Shown here: in pieces, positions 8,376-17,629 of the stretch
Position numbering within the stretch: the first letter of the stretch is position 1
Layout of the letters: every line of letters begins with the position of its first letter
Assembly: GCF_008704205.1 (NCBI RefSeq)
Contig: NZ_VXLC01000023.1
Span: 1-64,000, forward strand
Source: Nocardia colli
Lineage (GTDB): Bacteria; Actinomycetota; Actinomycetes; Mycobacteriales; Mycobacteriaceae
Length of the DNA: 64,000 bases
Direction: 5' to 3'
The notes under the pieces: model-generated
What the model was told of the DNA's origin: nothing
The model's input: the letters and a program-made list of their open reading frames with translations, nothing else
Databases searched by the model: none
Program-made: the position numbers and the translations under genes

Positions 8376-8912
8376 TTAGTGGGCGTGGACCGGGAGGGTG
8401 AGCTGCATGAGGGTCAGGTCCATCCAGCGGCCGAACTTGTGGCCTACCTCGGGGAACTCGCCGATGACGCGGAAGCCGAAGCGTTCGTGCAGCAGGATCG
8501 AGCCGGTGTTGCCGGATTCGATGCCGGCGATGACGGCGTGCACGTGACCGGACTGGCGTGCGCGGTCGAGCAGCTCGGTGAGCAGGGCGGTCGCGATGCC
8601 GCGGCGTTGGAACCGGTCGTCGACGTACACCGAATTCTCCACGGTGAAGCGGTAACCCGCCTTCGGCCGCCACGGGCCGTAGCTGGCGTAACCCGCGACC
8701 TCGCCGTCGACCTCGGCGACCACGATCGGCAGGCCCGCCGAGGTGCGCGCCTCGAACCAGGCGACCCGCTCGTCGAGTTCGACCTGCTCCAGATCCCAGA
8801 TCGCGGTCGAGGTGGCGATGTTGGCGTTGTGGATCACCAGGATCGCGGGCAGGTCGTCGCGGTGCGCGTCCCGGATGAGGGTGGCGGGGCGGGTGTCGAG
8901 CTGGTCGGTCAT
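8376..8912 (-). CDS. GNAT N-acetyltransferase (phosphinothricin acetyltransferase-like)
   Basis: The 178-residue protein has the GNAT fold. The acetyl-CoA binding segment RFQRRGIATALLTELL (motif A, Q/RxxGxG/A) lies near residues 100-116, and a C-terminal GFRVIGEFPEVGHKFGRWMD block follows. That block and NANIATSTAIWD near the N-terminus are typical of the Pat/YncA/MddA group, which acetylates phosphinothricin-like amines or methionine derivatives. Its ATG at 8912 overlaps the stop of the epimerase gene in an ATGA, indicating translational coupling. The substrate is not known. Confidence 0.88.
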   Translation of the reverse strand: MTDQLDTRPATLIRDAHRDDLPAILVIHNANIATSTAIWDLEQVELDERVAWFEARTSAGLPIVVAEVDGEVAGYASYGPWRPKAGYRFTVENSVYVDDRFQRRGIATALLTELLDRARQSGHVHAVIAGIESGNTGSILLHERFGFRVIGEFPEVGHKFGRWMDLTLMQLTLPVHAH

Positions 8913-9817
8913 CGATCGTCTCCGGGTCGGCCCGCCGTCGCGGCCAGTGCGGCGCCGATGGTCGGGTGCTGGAACTCGTAGCCCGCCTCCTCGAGGGCCG
9001 TGGGTATTGCTCTGGGTCCGCGCAGGATCGCCTCCTGCGCGAACTCGCCGAGGAGGGCCCGCAGCGCGAACGCGGGGACCACCAGCGGGGTCGGCCGGTG
9101 CACGGCGCGGCCGAGGGCCCGGCTGAATTCGGCGTTGGTGACCGGTGCCGGGCCGACGACGTTGAGCGGCCCGGTAAGTGTGTCGGTGCCGAGGGCGAAG
9201 ACGATCGCGCCGATCTCGTCGGCCATCGAGATCCACGGCGTGTATTGTCGCCCGCTGCCGAGTCGTCCGCCGAGGCCGAGCGAGTACAGCGGGTGCAGCA
9301 TGTTGAGCAGGCCACCCTGGCCGGACAGGACGACGGCGCTGCGCAACAGCACCGTGCGCACGCCCGCGTCGGCGGCCGGGCGGGTCGCGGCTTCCCAGTC
9401 GCGGCAGAGCGTGGCGAGGAAACCTGAACCGGCGGGGGAGGTTTCGTCGACCACCCGGTCGCCGGTGTCGCCGCCGTAGAAGTGCACGCCGCTCGCGTTC
9501 AGCAGCGTCGGCACGCTTGCCTTGACGACCGCCGCGGCCAGCACGTCGGTCGGGGTGATCCGGCTGTCGCGCAATTCCTGTTTGAAACTGCCGTTCCAGC
9601 GGCGGCGCCCGATGCTCGCACCGCACAGGTTGACCACGGCATCCGCGCCGCGCAACGCCCGCTCGTCCAGTTCGGCCCGGACCGGATCCCAGGTGAACTC
9701 GTCCGGTCCGGCCGCCCGCCGGCGAACCAGGCGGGCGACCTCGTGCCCGTCGCGGCGCAGAGCCGCGACGAGCGCTGTCCCGATCAGCCCGGACGAGCCG
9801 GCGATCACGACCTTCAT
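8909..9817 (-). CDS. TIGR01777-type NAD-dependent epimerase (SulA/YfcH-like)
   Basis: This 302-residue Rossmann protein begins MKVVIAGSSGLIGTALVAAL with a GxxGxxG dinucleotide site. Further blocks are ADAVVNLCGASIG and RWNGSFKQELRDSRI, and a C-terminal DUF1731-like tail ends the protein. It matches the position and family of Rv2216, beside dlaT, lipB and lipA. The function of the family is not settled. ATG 9817 was chosen; a GTG two codons upstream (9823) is also possible. It follows dlaT by 13 nt and overlaps the GNAT gene by 4 nt. Confidence 0.88.
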   Translation of the reverse strand: MKVVIAGSSGLIGTALVAALRRDGHEVARLVRRRAAGPDEFTWDPVRAELDERALRGADAVVNLCGASIGRRRWNGSFKQELRDSRITPTDVLAAAVVKASVPTLLNASGVHFYGGDTGDRVVDETSPAGSGFLATLCRDWEAATRPAADAGVRTVLLRSAVVLSGQGGLLNMLHPLYSLGLGGRLGSGRQYTPWISMADEIGAIVFALGTDTLTGPLNVVGPAPVTNAEFSRALGRAVHRPTPLVVPAFALRALLGEFAQEAILRGPRAIPTALEEAGYEFQHPTIGAALAATAGRPGDDR

Positions 9818-9830
9818 GTGCACACGACGG

Positions 9831-11597
9831 TTAGAGCCCGAGGTCGGCCTCGAACGCCGCCTCCTCGAGCCGGTGCCGGATCGTGGTGAGGAAGCGACCC
9901 GCGTCCGCGCCGTCGATCAGGCGGTGGTCGTAGGTCAGCGGCAGGTAGCACATCGAACGGACGCCGATGGACTCGCTGCCGGTGTCGTCCTTGACCACCA
10001 CCGGGCGCTTGACGATCGCACCCGTGCCGAGCATGCCCGCCTGCGGCGGAAGCAGGATCGGGGTGTCGAACAGGGCGCCCTGGCTGCCGATGTTGGTGAT
10101 GGTGAACGTGCCACCGGCCAGCTCGTCGGGCTTGAGGCCACCGTTGCGCGCGCGGTTGGCGATGTCGGCGATGGCGCGAGCCAGGCCGGCCAGCGACAGG
10201 TCGCTCGCGTTGTGGATCACCGGGGAGAGCAGGCCCTGCTCGGTGTCGACGGCGATGCCGAGGTGCACTGCCGCGTGGTAGGTGACTTCCTTGGTCGAAT
10301 CGTCGTAGCTGGCGTTGACGTTCGGGTGCACGCCGAGCGCCTCGACGACGGCCTTGGCGAAGAACGGCAGGAACGTCAGGTTGACGCCCTCGCGCTCCTT
10401 GAACGCCGCCTTGGCCTGGGCACGCAGCGCCGCGATCTTGCTCACGTCGGCCTCGTGCACCTGGGTCAGCTGAGCGGTGGTACGCAGCGATTCCAGGGTC
10501 TTGGTCGCGGTGATCTGGCGGATGCGGTTCGCCTTCTGCACGGTGCCGCGCAGATGGGCCAGCTTCGCGCTGGCGGCCGCGGGGGCGGCCGGTGCCTTCG
10601 CTGCGGGAGCCGCGGCCGGTGCGGCGGCGGCCGGCGCCGGCGCCTTCTTGGCCTCCGCGGCGGCGAGCACGTCCTGCTTGCGGATGCGTCCGCCGACACC
10701 GGAACCGGTGAGCGCGGACAGATCGACGCCGTTCTCGTCGGCCAGCTTACGAACCAGCGGGGTGACGTACGGCGTCGCGCCGTTGCCGCCGCTGGAGTCC
10801 GACTCGGCCGGGGCCTTGGCCGCGGCGGGCGCCGGAGCCTTGGGGGCCGGGGCAGCGGGCTTGGGTTCCGGTGCGGGAGCCGGCTTCGGCGCGGGCGCCG
10901 CTTCCTGCTTGGGCTCGGGCTTGGGTTCCGGCTTCGGCGCGGGGGCCGGCGCCGCCTTGGCGGGGGAACCGCTGCCGATCACGCCGAGCTGTCCACCCAC
11001 AGCGACGACATCGTCTTCCTGCGCGGTGATCTCGAGCAGCTTGCCCGCGACCGGCGAGGGGATTTCGGTGTCGACCTTGTCGGTGGAGACCTCGAGCAAC
11101 GGCTCGTCCACGGCTACGTCGTCGCCGACGGCCTTGAGCCACCGGGTCACGGTGCCCTCGGTGACCGACTCGCCCAGCTCGGGCATCTTGACCGGGGTGC
11201 CGTCACCGGACGACGCGGGCGCGGCCTCGGCGGCGGGCGCCGGGGCTTCCGCAGCGGCAGGCTCGGGTTCGGCGGCGGGGGCTTCCTCGGCGGGAGCCTC
11301 CTGTGCGGGCGCGGCAGCGGCTTCGGGGGCGGGAGCCGAACTCGGCTCCGGCGCCTCGCCGGCATCGCTGATCACGCCGAGCTCACCACCGACCTCGACC
11401 ACATCATCTTCTTGGGCGACGATCTTCGACAACACGCCCGCCTGCGGGGACGGGATCTCCGTGTCGACCTTGTCGGTGGAGACCTCGAGCAGCGGCTCGT
11501 CGACCTCGACCGTGTCTCCTTCCTGCTTCAGCCACCGGGTGACCGTTCCCTCGGTGACGCTCTCACCAAGAGCTGGCATCTGGACGGAGAAGGCCAT
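9831..11597 (-). CDS. sucB: Dihydrolipoyllysine acyltransferase E2 (2-oxoacid dehydrogenase)
   Basis: The 588-residue E2 has two lipoyl domains, each with the lipoylation site STDKVDTEIPSP (Lys43 and Lys174), joined by long Ala/Pro linkers. An E3-binding domain (TPLVRKLADENGVDL) follows, then a catalytic domain with YDHRLIDGADAG, including the HxxxDG active site, near the C-terminus. M. tuberculosis DlaT at the same position serves pyruvate dehydrogenase and peroxynitrite reductase. The M. tuberculosis gene is called dlaT, older annotation sucB. LipA and LipB encoded next door make its cofactor. Confidence 0.95.
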   Translation of the reverse strand: MAFSVQMPALGESVTEGTVTRWLKQEGDTVEVDEPLLEVSTDKVDTEIPSPQAGVLSKIVAQEDDVVEVGGELGVISDAGEAPEPSSAPAPEAAAAPAQEAPAEEAPAAEPEPAAAEAPAPAAEAAPASSGDGTPVKMPELGESVTEGTVTRWLKAVGDDVAVDEPLLEVSTDKVDTEIPSPVAGKLLEITAQEDDVVAVGGQLGVIGSGSPAKAAPAPAPKPEPKPEPKQEAAPAPKPAPAPEPKPAAPAPKAPAPAAAKAPAESDSSGGNGATPYVTPLVRKLADENGVDLSALTGSGVGGRIRKQDVLAAAEAKKAPAPAAAAPAAAPAAKAPAAPAAASAKLAHLRGTVQKANRIRQITATKTLESLRTTAQLTQVHEADVSKIAALRAQAKAAFKEREGVNLTFLPFFAKAVVEALGVHPNVNASYDDSTKEVTYHAAVHLGIAVDTEQGLLSPVIHNASDLSLAGLARAIADIANRARNGGLKPDELAGGTFTITNIGSQGALFDTPILLPPQAGMLGTGAIVKRPVVVKDDTGSESIGVRSMCYLPLTYDHRLIDGADAGRFLTTIRHRLEEAAFEADLGL

Positions 11598-11858
11598 GTC
11601 CTCTGACTCCTCTGACTGCTCGACGGGTTTCTACAACAGTTGATCTCTCTGCGGACCCCCGTCGCGGGTTGCGGCGCGAGTCCGAAAGCCACCGATCATT
11701 GTGCGTGGCACCGGAGATCTGTGTGGTTCTTGTACCGCGATCCATCCTTGCACTCGTCCGCTCGGCGCGTAGCACAAGGGCGGCGAACTCCACAGAGCTG
11801 GCAAGATAGAGGTACCGATGCGTTCGAGGTATCGGGGTGCGAAAGGAGGTGCGCGTCG

Positions 11859-12221
11859 TTGGGTTTGCTGGATCGTTTCCGGGGCGGCGCGACCCGGGGT
11901 GGCAGCGCGTTACGTGCGGGTTCCGGGGGTAGCGAGGATGCCCGTTATCTGGCCGAGTGGGTGCGTGCCCACGTCGGCGTCGAAGGCTATTTGGAGCCGA
12001 AAACGACCGTGACGGATGTCACCGTCGTATTGATCGCAGCCGACGGTGAATGGACCCGGCGGATCGTCGGGGAGCGCGGCGCGCAGCGGCTTGCCAAGGA
12101 TTTGCGGATTCCGGTTTACGAGGTCGCGAAGATCGGATATCCGCAGCGGATGCGCGACTACGATGCGCGCAAACGGATCGAGCGGCAGCGCGCGTTCGAG
12201 GAAGATCTGCGCGACCTATAG
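11859..12221 (+). CDS. Conserved actinobacterial small protein of unknown function
   Basis: I read this as a 120-residue protein starting at TTG 11859. A near-perfect Shine-Dalgarno gaaaggaggt ends at 11850, 8 nt before it, and decides the start; the frame is open further upstream without any ribosome site. The N-terminus is basic and Gly-rich (GLLDRFRGGATRGG). The body is mixed alpha/beta (VTVVLIAADGEWTRRIVG, RIPVYEVAKIGYPQRMRDY) and the C-terminus is a charged helix. No signal peptide or membrane segment is seen. It is divergent from sucB and convergent with pepA. Function unknown. Confidence 0.8.
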   Translation: MGLLDRFRGGATRGGSALRAGSGGSEDARYLAEWVRAHVGVEGYLEPKTTVTDVTVVLIAADGEWTRRIVGERGAQRLAKDLRIPVYEVAKIGYPQRMRDYDARKRIERQRAFEEDLRDL

Positions 12222-12341
12222 CCGCTGGCTACCGTCGGGCGACCCGATTTCGTGTCGGAGATGTCCAGATTTTTCGGGCCGGAAATCGTCCCTGAATCGG
12301 GTGCGGAATCCAGGGCCGCAGCTTCCGGGTAGCGAGGGTGT

Positions 12342-12365
12342 GCCGCCCGAATCACTCCGGGCGGC
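12342..12365. terminator. Terminator between small protein gene and pepA
   Basis: The inverted repeat gccgcccg / cgggcggc with an 8-nt loop lies 9 nt from the pepA stop on the minus strand and 120 nt after the plus-strand gene. Confidence 0.65.
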
Positions 12366-12374
12366 GCATCCGCG

Positions 12375-13886
12375 TCACTCGCCGGCGATGTCCTCGATGA
12401 CCGCGATCAGCGTGCGGACCGGGACGCCGGTGCCGCCCTTGCCGATGTAGCCGAACGGGCCGCCGGTGTTGTAGGCCGGGCCCGCGACGTCCAAGTGCGC
12501 CCACTGCACGCCCTCCGGGACGAACTCCTTGAGGAACAGCCCGGCCGAGAGCATGCCGCCCCAGCGGTGCGGTGCGACGTTGGCCAGGTCGGCGATCTTC
12601 GAGTTCAGGTCCGCGCGCAGCTCGGCAGGCAGCGGCATAGCCCAGCCGTTCTCGCCGTTCGCCCGGGAGATCTCGGCGACCCGGTCGCGGAACTCCTCGG
12701 TGCCCATGATGCCGGGGGTGCGGGTGCCCAGCGCCACCATCTGCGCGCCGGTCAGGGTGGCCACGTCGATCAGGTAGTCGGGCTCGTCCTCGCTCGCCCG
12801 CACGATCGCGTCGGCCAGGATGAGCCTGCCCTCGGCGTCGGTGTTGATCACCTCGACGGTGGTGCCGCCGTACTGGGTGAGCACGTCGCCCGGGCGCTGC
12901 GCGGTGGACGAGGGCATGTTCTCCGCCATCGGCACGGTCGCGGTGACCGTGACCGGCAGGCTCAGCCGCGCGGCGAGCAGCGCGGTGGCCACGACCGCGG
13001 CGGCGCCGGCCATGTCCGAGGTCATGTTCTCCATGTTCTGCGCCGGCTTGATCGAGATGCCGCCGGTGTCGAAGGTGATGCCCTTGCCGACCAGCGCGAC
13101 CTTCTTCGGGCCGCCCGCGTAGGTGATCCGGACCAGCCGCGGCGGGCGCGAGGAACCCTTGCCGACGCCGAGCACGCCGCCGTAACCGCCTGCGTCCAGG
13201 GCGGTTTCGTCGAGCACCTCGACCTCCAGGCCGGCCGCCTCCGCCAATTCCTGCGCGCGGGCGGCGAATTCGGCGGGGTAGAGGTGGCTGGGCGGGGTGT
13301 TGACGAAATCCCTTGCGGTGGCGATGGCTTCGGCGATCAGTTCGGCGCGGAACAGTTCTTCCTCGCCGAATTCCGCTTCGGGGACCAGGAATTCGACCCT
13401 GGCCACCGGGCGCTCGTCCGGCTTCGGTGCGGACTTGTCCGACTTGAACGGGGTGAACGTGTAGGCGCCGAGGTAGAAACCCTCTGCGGCAGCGCCGATG
13501 TCGAGGCCGGACAGCGTGGTCGCCACCAGTTCGGTGCCGGACAACGTGCGCGCGGCGACACCGGCCGAACGGCGGATCTGCTCGGCATCGATCTTGTCCG
13601 CGGCGCCGAGGCCGACGGCGAGCACGCTCGTCACCCCGTCCAGCCCGGCCGGGGCGGGCACCCGGGTCAGCTCTTCGGCCTTGCCCTTCGCGCCGACCGC
13701 GCCGAGCTGATCCAGCAGTTCCGCGCGGAGGTCGGCGGGGAGCACGTCGCCGAACAGGTCCTCGGGCACGATGGCCGGGCCGTTCTCGGACGAGGTGAGG
13801 CCGACGACGAGGACATCGGTATCCGCGGCGATGGTCTGCGTACGGGCGAGCTCCGGTCCGAGGGAGCGATCTGCAACAGCGGTCAT
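12375..13886 (-). CDS. pepA: Leucyl aminopeptidase (M17)
   Basis: The 503-residue protein is a cytosolic M17 aminopeptidase with two metal ions. It has the family signature NTDAEGRLILAD and the upstream catalytic block ALVGKGITFDTGGISIK, plus SDMAGAA and VATLTGA. It releases N-terminal residues from peptides and corresponds to Rv2213 (pepB). The ATG at 13886 overlaps the stop of the TetR gene in an ATGA, so expression is probably coupled to that regulator. Confidence 0.95.
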   Translation of the reverse strand: MTAVADRSLGPELARTQTIAADTDVLVVGLTSSENGPAIVPEDLFGDVLPADLRAELLDQLGAVGAKGKAEELTRVPAPAGLDGVTSVLAVGLGAADKIDAEQIRRSAGVAARTLSGTELVATTLSGLDIGAAAEGFYLGAYTFTPFKSDKSAPKPDERPVARVEFLVPEAEFGEEELFRAELIAEAIATARDFVNTPPSHLYPAEFAARAQELAEAAGLEVEVLDETALDAGGYGGVLGVGKGSSRPPRLVRITYAGGPKKVALVGKGITFDTGGISIKPAQNMENMTSDMAGAAAVVATALLAARLSLPVTVTATVPMAENMPSSTAQRPGDVLTQYGGTTVEVINTDAEGRLILADAIVRASEDEPDYLIDVATLTGAQMVALGTRTPGIMGTEEFRDRVAEISRANGENGWAMPLPAELRADLNSKIADLANVAPHRWGGMLSAGLFLKEFVPEGVQWAHLDVAGPAYNTGGPFGYIGKGGTGVPVRTLIAVIEDIAGE

Positions 13887-14692
13887 GGGCTCAGGCTACT
13901 GGGCAGTCGGATTGCTATTCCGTCGAGGAGTAAGGCGAGCCCGGTGTCGAGGATTCGGTCCAAGTCCAGGTCGGGGCCCGGCTCGCCGGTCGAGAACAGG
14001 CGGTGCATGACCGGGCGGACGTCCGGGTCGAGCAGCTCGGGGAGGTCGGCGGGCCGCTCCGGGTGCTTGCCGCGCTGCCGGTCGGCGCGTTCGGAACCGG
14101 TCAGCAGCGCGAGGCCTTGAACCAAGCCGGAGAAGGACAGGTAGATGGCGAGCATCTGTTCGCGGGTCAGGTCCTGGTGGTCGAGGGCGGCGAAGGAACG
14201 TTCGAGGATGTCGAGCAGTGCGGGACCGATCGGCGGGCGGGTGCGGGCGAGGATCGGCAGCATCCACGGGTGGCGCTGGTACAGCTGCCACTCTTCCTGC
14301 GCTTCGTAGCTGAGCTTGGCCCGCCAGTCGGTGAGATCGGTTGCAGGCGGGCCGATTTCGGCGAGTACCAGTTCGGCCATGCCGTCGAGCAGGGCCTCGC
14401 GATCGGGGAAGTAGCGGTATAGGCCGGCGGTGGCCGCGCCGAGTTCGCTGGCCAGGCGGCGCATGGAGAGGGCGTCGATGCCGTCGCGATCGGCCAGGTC
14501 GACGGCGGTGCGCAGGATGGCGATCGTGGTCAGTTTGGCCGGTCGCGCGGTGCGGGGTGCAGGGGTCACGTCGTCGCGGCGGGCGCGGTAGGCGCGGGCC
14601 TGGCAGGCGCGCGAGCAGTACCGGCGTTTGCGGCCGCGTGCCGGTTGCGCGAGGGCGTTCCCACAGATCCCACAGGCCATTCCGGCCTCCAT
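13883..14692 (-). CDS. TetR-family regulator with N-terminal zinc-ribbon-like Cys cluster
   Basis: The 269-residue protein begins with a small Cys cluster (CGICGNAL, then RYCSRACQARAYRARR), spaced C-x2-C-x14-C-x3-C. This probably binds zinc. A standard TetR helix-turn-helix follows near residues 57-100 (SMRRLASELGAATAGLYRYF), and then a TetR C-terminal ligand domain. ATG 14692 was chosen; ATG 14680 is an alternative. It ends in a 4-nt ATGA overlap with pepA and is divergent from a GNAT gene across about 100 bp, which it may regulate. Confidence 0.88.
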   Translation of the reverse strand: MEAGMACGICGNALAQPARGRKRRYCSRACQARAYRARRDDVTPAPRTARPAKLTTIAILRTAVDLADRDGIDALSMRRLASELGAATAGLYRYFPDREALLDGMAELVLAEIGPPATDLTDWRAKLSYEAQEEWQLYQRHPWMLPILARTRPPIGPALLDILERSFAALDHQDLTREQMLAIYLSFSGLVQGLALLTGSERADRQRGKHPERPADLPELLDPDVRPVMHRLFSTGEPGPDLDLDRILDTGLALLLDGIAIRLPSSLSP

Positions 14693-14790
14693 TTCGACAC
14701 ACGAACAGTTGTGACGAAATACTAGCTGTATCGATTTGACCTGCCTACCTTGGCGAGAGCACACAGCGTTCACGACGAAAGGGTCAGCGG

Positions 14791-15396
14791 ATGGAGATCA
14801 CGGTTCGACAGGCGAGCAAGCAGGATCGCGATGCGGTGATCAAGGCCTTCTCGATCGCCAGCCCCGATGAGGTGGTGACGGCTTGGATCCTCGACGGACA
14901 CCCGATCGAGCAGTTCACCGAGCAGTACGTCCCCGCGCTCATCGACCGCGCGCTGAGCGACGACGAGATCTGGATCGCCGGCACCGAATCGGAAATCTGG
15001 GCGATATCGATCTGGCAGCACGTGACGTCCGCGGACCGCGTCGAGCGCGAGGCGGCCGAAGCCCGCGCACTGGCCGAATCCGTCCCCGGCGTCCGCGCCC
15101 TCCAGCGAGCCGCCACAGTGAGCGACCTACTCGGCCGCACCCACCCCCGCGAATTCCCCCACCGGTATCTGCAGGTGATCGTCACGGTCCCCGAACATCG
15201 AGGCAAAGGCGCAGGCGCCGCCATCCTCGCGGCTCAAACCAAAGCCGCCTCCTCGGCAGCAGTCCCCGCCTACCTCGAATCCAGCACCGACCGCTCCGCC
15301 CGCCTCTACACCCGCATGGGCTTCGCCCAAACCGCCACCACCCACGACCTCCCCGACGGAGGACCAACCCTGCGCCCCATGTGGTTCCGCGGATAG
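14791..15396 (+). CDS. GNAT family N-acetyltransferase
   Basis: The 201-residue protein starts MEITVRQASKQDRDAVIKAF and carries the acetyl-CoA motif VPEHRGKGAGAAIL near residues 131-144. A C-terminal LYTRMGFAQTATTHDLPDGG block, the usual GNAT ending, follows. The acceptor is unknown. It is divergent from the TetR gene, a common arrangement for a small-molecule-modifying enzyme controlled by its neighbour. Repeat array A starts within 10 nt of its stop. Confidence 0.85.
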   Translation: MEITVRQASKQDRDAVIKAFSIASPDEVVTAWILDGHPIEQFTEQYVPALIDRALSDDEIWIAGTESEIWAISIWQHVTSADRVEREAAEARALAESVPGVRALQRAATVSDLLGRTHPREFPHRYLQVIVTVPEHRGKGAGAAILAAQTKAASSAAVPAYLESSTDRSARLYTRMGFAQTATTHDLPDGGPTLRPMWFRG

Positions 15397-15404
15397 CAAC
15401 CGTC

Positions 15405-16345
15405 GAACGGGACACGGCGGAGACAAAGCGCGAGTGCCACCTCCACCACGTCCCGTTCACCGGATAGTGAGTCGTCGATCGGGACATGGTGGCGGCAAAG
15501 TGCGAGTGGTGGTGCTGTGATGTCCCGTTCGGCGAGGTGCGGTTCGCTGAGTGGGACGTGGTGGCGAATGCGAGTGTCGCCGCCGTGAGATCCCGTTCGC
15601 CGGATCGTGAATTGCCTAGCGGAACATGACAGCGGTGAGGTGCGAGTGTCGCCGCCGTGAGATCCCGTTCGCCGGGTAGTGAGTCGTGGATCGGGACATG
15701 GTGGCGGCGAAGTGCGAGTGTCGTCGCCCTGATGTCCCGTTCGCCGGACCGTGAATTGCCGAGTGGGACATAGCCGTAGTGAAATGCCAGTGACAGCGCC
15801 GTCAGGTCCCGTTCGATGGGGAAGATCGTCTGAGCCTAGCCAGCGGCTGCCAGGAAGCGGGCCTGGAGTTCAAGCGCAGCGGACAGGCCCACCGGATAGC
15901 CGCGTGATCGTTGGCCGCCGAACGGGACATGACAGCGGCAAAGTGCGAGTGCTGCCGCCGTGATGTCCCGGCCGCCGAATCGCGAGCCGTCGAGTGGGAC
16001 ACGACTGCACCGAATGGGACACGGTGGCGGCGAGGAGCGTGTGGCGACGTCGTGACGCCCGTTCGCCGGATCCGGATAGTGAGTCGCTTATCGGGGCATG
16101 GCTGCGGCAAAGTGCGAGTGATGGCGCCGTGATGTCCCGTTTCGGCGAAGTGCGGTTCGCTGAGTGGACATGGCTGCGGCGGAGTGCGAGTGGAACCGCC
16201 GTGATGTCCCTATCGCCAGGTTGAGGCTGTCGATAGGGACGTGGTCGAGGCAAAGTGCGAGTAGAGGCGCTGTGATGTCCCGTTCGGCGACGTGCGATTC
16301 GCTGAGTGGGACATGGTGGCGGTGAAGTGGGAGTGGAGGTGTCGT
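15405..16345. repeat. Repeat island A: imperfect tandem units of about 72 bp
   Basis: About ten or more units follow one another. Unit starts (gtcccgttc or a variant) fall near 15450, 15522, 15590, 15662, 15734, 15807, 15965, 16055, 16134, 16205 and 16275. Each unit has a left arm gtcccgttc, about 20 variable bases, a right arm such as gatcgggac or gagtgggac, then ggcggcaaagtgcgagtg and a cgccgtgat junction. The arms can form a hairpin. No convincing gene was seen here. The stretch 15825-15905 interrupts the array. Confidence 0.85.
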
Positions 16346-16397
16346 CGGGGCCCATTCGGTCGGCTCGGCAGTGTCTGGCTGGGCCGGATGTGATGGG

Positions 16398-16510
16398 TTG
16401 GTGGGTGGTTTTTGATGGTGGTTGGTGATGGGGTCCGATGACGTGGGGGAGGGGTGTCGTCTGGGGGATCAGACGGTGGGGGTGAGGGAGCGGGTCCGGA
16501 GTGGGGGTGT
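16398..16510 (+). other. G-rich, quadruplex-prone tract upstream of gcvT
   Basis: The plus strand is unusually rich in G runs. Between about 16445 and 16508 there are at least six runs of three to five G with short spacers, including a small hairpin cgtct/agacg with GGGGG in its loop. The pattern meets the usual G-quadruplex criterion. It lies just before the gcvT promoter region. Confidence 0.55.
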
Positions 16511-16528
16511 GGCGGATAAGCTCGCCGG

Positions 16529-17629
16529 GTGACCGACTCGAACCTGCTGCAAGGCCCTATCCATGGTGTACACGTCGAGCTGGGGGCGACTTTCGCACCG
16601 TTCGGCGGGTGGGAAATGCCCGTCTCTTACGAGGGGACGGTGGCCGAACATCAGTCGGTCCGCACCACGGTCGGGCTGTTCGATGTGAGCCATCTGGGTA
16701 AGGCGACGGTGCGCGGTGCGGGCGCGGCGGCATTCGTGAACTCGGCGCTCACCAATGACCTCGGCCGGATCCGCCCGGGCAAGGCGCAGTACACGCTGTG
16801 CTGCGCGCCCGACGGTGGCGTGATCGACGACCTGATCGCCTACTACGTGAGCGACGACGAGATCTTCCTGGTCCCCAATGCCGCCAACACCGCGTCGGTG
16901 GTCGCCGAGTTGCAGAAGGTGGCGCCCGAGGGCATCACGGTGACCGACGAGCATCGCGAGTACGGCGTCTTCGCCGTGCAGGGCCCGCGCTCGACCGAGG
17001 TGCTCGCCGCGCTCGGCCTGCCGACCGAGATGGAATACATGGCCTACGCCGACGCCGAATGGGACGGCCGTCCGGTGCGCGTCTGCCGCACCGGCTACAC
17101 CGGCGAGCACGGCTACGAGCTGCTGCCCCGCTGGGCCGACGCCGAGCCGCTGTTCCGCGCCCTCGTCGCGCAGGTGAAGGCCGCCGACGGTCAGGCCGCC
17201 GGGCTCGGCGCCCGCGACACGCTGCGCACCGAGATGGGCTACCCGCTGCACGGCCACGAACTGTCCCTGGAGATCTCCCCGGTGCAGGCCCGCACCGGCT
17301 GGGCGGTCGGCTGGAAGAAGCCCGAGTTCTGGGGCAAAGCCGCACTGGAGCAGGAGAAGTCGGCCGGCCCACGCCGCACCCTGCTCGGCCTCAAAGCCCT
17401 CGACCGCGGCGTGCTGCGCCAAGGCCAGAGCGTCCTGCGCGACGGCGAACCGGTCGGCGAAACCACCTCTGGCACCTTCTCGCCCAGCCTCAAGATCGGC
17501 ATCGCGCTCGCCCTGCTCGACACCGAAGCGGGCATCGAACCCGGCACCGAGGTCGAGGTGGACGTCCGCGGCCGCCGCCTCCGCTGCGAGGTCATCCGCC
17601 CGCCGTTCGTGGAGACGAACACGAAGTAA
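16529..17629 (+). CDS. gcvT: Aminomethyltransferase (glycine cleavage T protein)
   Basis: GcvT transfers the methylene group of the lipoyl-bound intermediate to tetrahydrofolate and releases ammonia. The 366-residue protein shows GGWEMPVSYEGTVAEH, FDVSHLGKATVRG, YTGEHGYELLP, GARDTLRTEMGYPLHG and a C-terminal PPFVETNTK end, all typical of the family. The GTG start at 16529 has no ribosome site; a TAAGCT at 16517-16522 fits a -10 box 6 nt upstream, which suggests a leaderless mRNA. It precedes ilvE as in M. tuberculosis (Rv2211c-Rv2210c). Confidence 0.95.
   Translation: MTDSNLLQGPIHGVHVELGATFAPFGGWEMPVSYEGTVAEHQSVRTTVGLFDVSHLGKATVRGAGAAAFVNSALTNDLGRIRPGKAQYTLCCAPDGGVIDDLIAYYVSDDEIFLVPNAANTASVVAELQKVAPEGITVTDEHREYGVFAVQGPRSTEVLAALGLPTEMEYMAYADAEWDGRPVRVCRTGYTGEHGYELLPRWADAEPLFRALVAQVKAADGQAAGLGARDTLRTEMGYPLHGHELSLEISPVQARTGWAVGWKKPEFWGKAALEQEKSAGPRRTLLGLKALDRGVLRQGQSVLRDGEPVGETTSGTFSPSLKIGIALALLDTEAGIEPGTEVEVDVRGRRLRCEVIRPPFVETNTK

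Noticed and set aside
12495..14120. 541-codon plus-strand frame opposite pepA
   Set aside because: It is antisense to pepA and the TetR gene, has low-complexity Gly/Arg composition and no family features.
15405..16345. CRISPR-like periodicity of about 72 bp
   Set aside because: The repeated parts are imperfect, the segments between them are related to each other, and no cas genes are present, so this is not a CRISPR array.
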